From: Pseudomonas sp. REP124
GTDB lineage: Bacteria; Pseudomonadota; Gammaproteobacteria; Pseudomonadales; Pseudomonadaceae
Assembly (NCBI RefSeq): GCF_020164475.1
Contig: NZ_JAIQWX010000040.1
Coordinates: 1 to 45,193, forward strand
Direction: 5' to 3'
DNA length: 45,193 nt
Shown here: positions 41,269-45,193 of the stretch, piece after piece
Position numbering within the stretch: position 1 is the stretch's first letter
Layout of the letters: every line of letters begins with the position of its first letter
Position numbers and translations under genes: made by a program
Notes under the pieces: model-generated
Told to the model about the DNA's origin: nothing
Database searches by the model: none
The model's input: the letters and a program-made list of their open reading frames with translations, nothing else

Positions 41269-41907
41269 ATGGCCAACATCGATATCACCCTTCCTGACAG
41301 CCAACTGGCCCGCGAGGCGACGCAGCTGATTCGCGACACCGAAAGTCCGTTGCTGTTTGCCCACTCGGCCCGGGTCTACTGCTGGGGCGCGTTGATCGGT
41401 CGGCAGAAGGGCCTGAAGTTTGATCCGGAGCTGCTCTATGTCGCCTCGATGTTCCATGACATCGGCCTGACGTCGGCGTACCGCAACAGCCAGCTGCGCT
41501 TCGAGGTGGACGGCGCGAATGCCGCCCGTGATTTCCTGCGCAGTCACGGAATCGGCGAGGCGGAGGTGGACAAGGTCTGGAACGCCATCGCCCTGCACAC
41601 CACACCGGGCATTCCCGAACACATGCACGGGGAAATCGCCCTGGTGCAGGCCGGCGCCGGGATGGACGTGGCGGGGCGCGGGTTCGAGCAGTTCAGCGAC
41701 GAGCAACGCACATCGGTGATTGCTGCCTATCCTCGCGAACCCGATTTTGCTCACCAGATGATCGACACGTTTTACCAAGGAATGAAACATCGGCCGGGCA
41801 GCACCTTCGGCACCTTCAACGATGATTTTCTCGCCTATAAGGATCCGAAGTTTGAACGGACCAACCTGTGCAGCGTCATCCTGTGTTCGCATTGGGAACG
41901 GCACTGA
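41269..41907 (+). CDS. HD-domain hydrolase, cyanamide-hydratase (DDI2)-like
   Basis: A 212-residue soluble metalloprotein of the HD superfamily. Metal ligands are visible as H32 (FAHSARVY), H63-D64 (SMFHDIGLTS) and H110 (IALHTTPGIPEH). The order and the stretch LRFEVDGANAARDFLRSHGI recall yeast DDI2/DDI3 cyanamide hydratases. Those form a non-nucleotide subgroup of HD enzymes, so the substrate may be a small nitrile-like or other compound rather than a nucleotide. GGAG stands 10 nt before ATG 41269. It follows the LysR gene and its palindrome. The pair sits between the adhesin and lapDG without obvious relation to biofilm formation. Confidence 0.85.
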   Translation: MANIDITLPDSQLAREATQLIRDTESPLLFAHSARVYCWGALIGRQKGLKFDPELLYVASMFHDIGLTSAYRNSQLRFEVDGANAARDFLRSHGIGEAEVDKVWNAIALHTTPGIPEHMHGEIALVQAGAGMDVAGRGFEQFSDEQRTSVIAAYPREPDFAHQMIDTFYQGMKHRPGSTFGTFNDDFLAYKDPKFERTNLCSVILCSHWERH

Positions 41908-41923
41908 CGTGCCCTCGCGAATT

Positions 41924-41981
41924 GATCGTTCCCACGCGGAGCGTGGGAACGATCAGATCGCAGCCTTCGGCAGCTCCTACA
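41924..41981. repeat. Perfect 14-bp-arm palindrome and an adjoining repeat half
   Basis: GATCGTTCCCACGC (41924-41937) and GCGTGGGAACGATC (41941-41954) form a perfect hairpin with loop GGA. Directly after, 41955-41981 reads AGATCGCAGCCTTCGGCAGC, then TCCTACA, the same arm as the terminator at 7436. It lies between the convergent HD and lapD genes and may terminate or stabilise both messages. Confidence 0.8.
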
Positions 41982-42004
41982 TAAGGGGATGTGCAGTGCC
42001 GTGG

Positions 42005-43945
42005 CTACATGGGTTCCGGCGGCCCGATCAACCTTCCCATCACCCCGAACACCCCCAGCTCCCGGATGACCTCCAGCTCGCCCTGGGTTTCGACCATTTC
42101 CGCGATCAGCGGCAAATCGATGCTGTTGGTCGCCCTGAAGATCGCCTCGATGAATAGCCGTTTATCCCGCTGCTCATCGATACGCCGGATATAGGCGCCA
42201 TCGATTTTCAGGTAAGCCAGACCCAGTTGTGTGAGATTGCCGATCTGGCTGAAGCTGCCGCCGAAATGCTGCAGACCCAGGCGATAGTTGGTGTCGAGCA
42301 GGGCGTGGCTCAGGCGCTGCAATTCGTCGGGTGGCGGCAGTTGGCGTTCGTCGATTTCCAGGGTCAGCAACGGCGCCAGTTCCGGCAGTGAATCGAGCAT
42401 GTCGAGGATCAACCGCAGCTGCGTCTGATCGCGCAAGGTGCTGCCAGACAGGCTCAGCGCCAACGGCCAGCGATTGACCGCCAGATAGTCGAGAGTCGCC
42501 TCGAGCATGGCCAGGTCGAAGCGGGCGGACCAGCCCAGGCGTTCGATCCACGGCAGGAACTGTCCGGCGGCAATCGCCTGGCCCTGGGGATCGAGCAGGC
42601 GGGCGAGGACCTTGTGATGCAGCACCTCACTGGTGTCGGCGCATTGCACCACGGGTTGAAAATACAGCTGCAGCCTGTCGTGGGTCAGGGCGTCGTCGAT
42701 CCAGCTGCGCCAATCATGTGGGGCATGATGGGTTGCAGAGTCCTCATGACTCAGCTGTGCCCAGGGGCGTTCGGGCTGGAGCCGGGCCTGGGCCAGCGCC
42801 TGATCGAGGCGCATCAATACATCGCTGGCCAGTTCACCCGGACGAAAGACGACGATGCCCACGTGCGCTACGGGCAGGCAATCGCTGGCGCCGGTCTGGC
42901 GCAGGTTTTCCAGGGTGGCGCTCAGTTCCGCGGCCACGCGCGCCGCATCTTCGGCATTCAGCCCCGGCGTCAGCAGACTGAATTCGCCCCCGCGATTGCG
43001 CGCCGCCAGCCAGGTGCGGCGTTCCGGCAGCCCGGTCAGGCGCTTGAGCAGTTCGCCGACCGCACTGATCAGCGCATCGGTTCGCTGGCCGCCAAGGCGC
43101 TGGTTGAGCCCGGTCAGGTCGTTGAGCCGCAGCATCAACAGGTGACCGTCGCCATGGTGCTCGGCCACCAGCAGATGGTCGGCCAACTGTTCATCCAGCA
43201 AGCGTCGATTGGCGAGCCCGGTCAGGCTGTCCCGGTAGGACTCGTCGCGCAATTGCTCGCTGCGCGCCGCTTCTTCGCTGAACAGCGCCTTGAGCTTCTC
43301 GACCATCTGATTCATCGCCAGCACCACGCGTTTCAACTCCGGCGTGCGCGGCAGTTTCGGCAGGCTCAGGAACTCGCGCTTGCTGATGGCTTCGGCCTGT
43401 TTGACCAGGGTGTCGAGGGGACGAAGTTGCCGGCGCAGCAGCCAGCCCCCGAACACCGCGCTCAGCAGACCGCAGATCAACAGCCAGATCAGGCTACCCA
43501 GGGTGCTGTCCCAGAGTTTGGCCAGGGCGAATTGCGGGTTGCTCAGAACCTCGACCCGCGCTGCCTGTTCCCAGCCGCGCATGATCAGTGCATCACCGCC
43601 TTCATGGCGCAGGTTGACCAGGCGAATGAACCAGCCCGGCACGCCCTCGATCCGCTTCGACGCATTGCGCTCCACCAGTACACGCTGATCGCGGTTGTCG
43701 ATGATGCGGATGCTGCTGAAGTAGCCACTGTCGAAAATCGAGCTGACCATCAATTCCATCATCGCCGGGTCATCGACCTGTGCGGTCAGCGATAGGCCCA
43801 GTGCGGTGGCCGCGTCCTGGGCATGGGAGCGCAACTGACCGAGGGTCTGCTCGCGTGAGCTTTCCAGGCTGACAAAAAAACTGCCGCTGAACGCCACTAC
43901 CAGGAACAGGCAGATGGCGAGGAACAACTGATTGCGCAGTTTCAT
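42005..43945 (-). CDS. lapD: Degenerate c-di-GMP receptor LapD
   Basis: A 646-residue inner-membrane signalling protein. Membrane segment 1 is at about 5-25. The periplasmic domain (26-150) includes W125 (LIMRGWEQ), the residue that contacts LapG. Membrane segment 2 is at about 152-172 and HAMP to about 225. The GGDEF-like domain has RGGEF (318-322), so it is inactive as a cyclase. The EAL-like domain has KVL (445-447) in place of EAL and retains a c-di-GMP-binding fold, so it senses rather than degrades. This is the known LapD design; W125 occupies the exact position described in P. fluorescens. It starts 22 bp after lapG in one operon. It recruits LapG when c-di-GMP is high, protecting the adhesin. 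Confidence 0.94.
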   Translation of the reverse strand: MKLRNQLFLAICLFLVVAFSGSFFVSLESSREQTLGQLRSHAQDAATALGLSLTAQVDDPAMMELMVSSIFDSGYFSSIRIIDNRDQRVLVERNASKRIEGVPGWFIRLVNLRHEGGDALIMRGWEQAARVEVLSNPQFALAKLWDSTLGSLIWLLICGLLSAVFGGWLLRRQLRPLDTLVKQAEAISKREFLSLPKLPRTPELKRVVLAMNQMVEKLKALFSEEAARSEQLRDESYRDSLTGLANRRLLDEQLADHLLVAEHHGDGHLLMLRLNDLTGLNQRLGGQRTDALISAVGELLKRLTGLPERRTWLAARNRGGEFSLLTPGLNAEDAARVAAELSATLENLRQTGASDCLPVAHVGIVVFRPGELASDVLMRLDQALAQARLQPERPWAQLSHEDSATHHAPHDWRSWIDDALTHDRLQLYFQPVVQCADTSEVLHHKVLARLLDPQGQAIAAGQFLPWIERLGWSARFDLAMLEATLDYLAVNRWPLALSLSGSTLRDQTQLRLILDMLDSLPELAPLLTLEIDERQLPPPDELQRLSHALLDTNYRLGLQHFGGSFSQIGNLTQLGLAYLKIDGAYIRRIDEQRDKRLFIEAIFRATNSIDLPLIAEMVETQGELEVIRELGVFGVMGRLIGPPEPM

Positions 43946-43967
43946 GACACGCTCCTTGCTCGGGCCT

Positions 43968-44675
43968 TCAGCCGTCGCCGACGGGGAAGCCTTCGGCCTG
44001 CATTTTTTTCAGTACGTCCTGCCAGCGCGACAGCTTTTTCGAGTCGCTGCTGCGTTTGCCGCCATTGGCACCCGGCAGGTACAGGCCTTCGGCGTTGAAG
44101 GCGTACACCGGCAGCAGATCCTTGCGTTGCGAGGCAGGAAGGATGTCGCTGATCAGGTTGTCCAGCACCAGCGGGTCGGCGGTGGGGCTGCTATAGAAGG
44201 TCAAGACCATGTGCGCCTGATTCTGGGTCAGTGCCTTGACGTAGGTGATGCGCAGTTTTTCGCTGGGAATCCCCAACTCGCGCAGGCTGAAATATTTCGC
44301 CAGGGCGTAGTCTTCGCAGTCGGCGGCGCCCTTGACCAAGGCCTCGACGGGGGTGGCCCAGTAGTCGGTCTGACGCCAGATCCGTGTGTCGTCCTGAAAG
44401 CTCAGTTGCTGATTGAAGAAGCGATTGACGGTATTCAACTGTTCGCGCTCGGGGGCATTGCGTTCGCCCTGCAGCATCTGGCTCCAGGCCTCTATCCGCC
44501 CTCGCGCCGGGCCGAGGTTGCCGTAGCGTTTTTCGGCGGTTTGCAGGATCTGTGCGAAATCCCAGTCGGCGCGGACCATGCCGAGCCCGGCCAGCAGAAA
44601 TCCGGCAAGCAACAGCAATCCGCCGAACCGAAGCCGGGGCGCTGACCATCCTGGACTACGCGGACTACGGAGCAT
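43968..44675 (-). CDS. lapG: Periplasmic adhesin protease LapG
   Basis: A 235-residue calcium-dependent cysteine protease of the transglutaminase-like (DUF920) fold. A basic N-terminus and a membrane-crossing signal (FGGLLLLAGFLLAGLGMVRA) lead to the mature domain beginning DWDFAQILQTAEKRYG. The catalytic triad is C120 (GAADCEDYALAKY), H155 (QAHMVLTFY) and D172 (LVLDNL). D119 and E121, flanking the cysteine, correspond to the calcium ligands D134 and E136 of P. fluorescens LapG. It is upstream of lapD. It cuts the adhesin at TAAG (residues 115-118). The start is uncertain by a few codons, since the N-terminus is Arg/Ser/Pro-rich. Confidence 0.93.
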   Translation of the reverse strand: MLRSPRSPGWSAPRLRFGGLLLLAGFLLAGLGMVRADWDFAQILQTAEKRYGNLGPARGRIEAWSQMLQGERNAPEREQLNTVNRFFNQQLSFQDDTRIWRQTDYWATPVEALVKGAADCEDYALAKYFSLRELGIPSEKLRITYVKALTQNQAHMVLTFYSSPTADPLVLDNLISDILPASQRKDLLPVYAFNAEGLYLPGANGGKRSSDSKKLSRWQDVLKKMQAEGFPVGDG

Positions 44676-44744
44676 GTGTGTCTGCTCGGGGGGCGGATTG
44701 GTGAAGTCTAGGTGTTTTTTTGGATCTGGTTGATGTCTGGTTTG

Positions 44745-45010
44745 GGGACATATCCGTTTCTGCGGTAACGGCTACTTATGGTTCCGCCCTTACGGCGGGT
44801 CACTTTCGAAGAGCGCGAAAGTAACCAAAGCGCTGGTGCCCCTGACGTTCGGTGCCTCGCTGTGGCTCGGCATGCCCTCGTTCCGGTCCTGCTCCGTGGG
44901 CCCGCCGCCATCGGCCATCCATGGCCGGGGGCGGCTACCGCGGCATCCCTGCCGCGGTGCCCACTCCGCAGAACCTCCACTCGGCCTCACGAGGGGGCGA
45001 ATATCGCGTG
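44745..45010. repeat. Probable dispersed Pseudomonas intergenic repeat
   Basis: Contains CGGTAACGGCTACTTATGG, GGCGGGTCACTTTCG, then CGAAAGTAACC and CTGTGGCTCGGCATGCCC. This stretch recalls an intergenic element found many times in Pseudomonas genomes, whose spurious minus-strand frame reads SSKVTRRKGGTISSRYRRNG. ACTTTCG and CGAAAGT (around 44811-44831) form a hairpin, as do GCGGCA and TGCCGC (44939-44955). The identification is from memory; copy number is not visible here. Confidence 0.55.
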
Positions 45011-45014
45011 CATC

Positions 45015-45182
45015 TGTAGGAGCGAGCATGCTCGCGATGGTGGTTAACGATGACGCTGGCTGTCTGATACCCCGCGGTGGTCTCTCGTTCATCGCGAGCA
45101 AGCTCGGCTCCTACAGTGATCGCGTCGTTCACCAATTTTTGCAGTCGACATACAACCTGTGGGAGCGGGCTTGCTCGCGAAG
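45015..45182. repeat. REP units at the right edge
   Basis: Units lie at 45015-45037 (plus), 45091-45115 (minus, with one extra G) and 45159-45182 (plus, GGGCTTGCTCG subtype). The spacer 45038-45090 repeats the one at 40034-40086. The window ends directly after the last unit. Confidence 0.83.
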
Positions 45183-45193
45183 AGGCCGTGTCA

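Larger units (their letters stand above)
44676..45193. other. Intergenic region to the window end
   Basis: 518 bp without a convincing gene. It holds the lapG leader, a probable dispersed repeat (about 44745-45010) and REP units to the window edge. Short frames there, such as 44708-44980 (minus), have the Arg-rich composition of repeat DNA. Confidence 0.65.

Noticed and set aside
42005..43945. LapD considered as an active diguanylate cyclase or phosphodiesterase
   Set aside because: GGDEF is RGGEF and EAL is KVL, both known to be inactive in LapD; it binds c-di-GMP instead.
44708..44980. Short frames inside the dispersed repeat at the right edge
   Set aside because: The Arg-rich frame is the typical product of the repeat itself and overlaps hairpins.
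37..45182. REP arrays considered as CRISPR
   Set aside because: The units are palindromic, occur in pairs or triplets with unequal spacers between genes, and no cas gene is present.

Overview
The window looks like chromosomal DNA of a Pseudomonas from the P. fluorescens group. It is GC-rich, with many inward and outward pairs of REP-type palindromes of the form TGTGGGAGCGGGCTTGCTCG between genes. It also carries genes typical of that group: gbuA/gbuR, a small protein resembling PA1414, a D-galactonate (dgo) operon, and a Lap-type biofilm adhesin with its secretion and proteolysis apparatus. No rRNA, tRNA, CRISPR array, prophage or insertion sequence was seen. These assignments come from reading the sequence and from remembered protein families; no database search was run.

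Layout. (1) 0.2-4.5 kb: a GntR/UTRA regulator, an ADP-ribosylglycohydrolase-family enzyme, an NCS1 nucleobase-type permease and a PfkB-family kinase, the last three apparently co-transcribed. The set parallels E. coli yegW-yegTUV but has a different transporter class. (2) 4.6-7.5 kb: two small proteins, an MFS transporter and an SSAT-like GNAT acetyltransferase. (3) 7.5-12.8 kb: D-galactonate catabolism (dgoK, dgoA, dgoD, an MFS transporter and an IclR regulator), preceded by a 12-bp-arm palindrome overlapping a sigma70-like promoter. (4) 13-20.4 kb: envelope and housekeeping genes, namely a DUF899 protein, a lipoprotein, a TorF-type porin, CvfB, a DMT exporter, a LysR regulator and a PA1414-like small protein. 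(5) 20.7-25.6 kb: an acyl-carrier-like protein lacking the attachment serine, a sodium:solute symporter with guanidinobutyrase gbuA, the divergent regulator gbuR, and a DTW-domain tRNA-modification enzyme.

(6) 25.7-44.7 kb is the main feature, a complete Lap-like biofilm locus. lapE-lapB-lapC (type I secretion) runs leftward. A 2,886-residue RTX adhesin diverges to the right, with an N-terminal retention module, a TAAG protease site, six long repeats with two-fold higher-order duplication, a VWA domain and RTX repeats. Further right, lapG-lapD (periplasmic protease and degenerate c-di-GMP receptor) runs leftward. Expected working: LapBCE exports the adhesin and the N-terminal plug holds it in LapE. 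LapD bound to c-di-GMP sequesters LapG; when c-di-GMP falls, LapG cuts at TAAG and the adhesin is released. A near-consensus FleQ box lies just upstream of lapE.

A LysR regulator and an HD-domain protein of the cyanamide-hydratase type sit between the adhesin and lapDG, each preceded by a version of the same AAATGCAT palindrome. This suggests a small self-contained regulon inserted in the biofilm locus. Other leads are the yegTUVW-like cluster, an 18-nt module shared by two unrelated repeat families, and the modular duplication in the adhesin.
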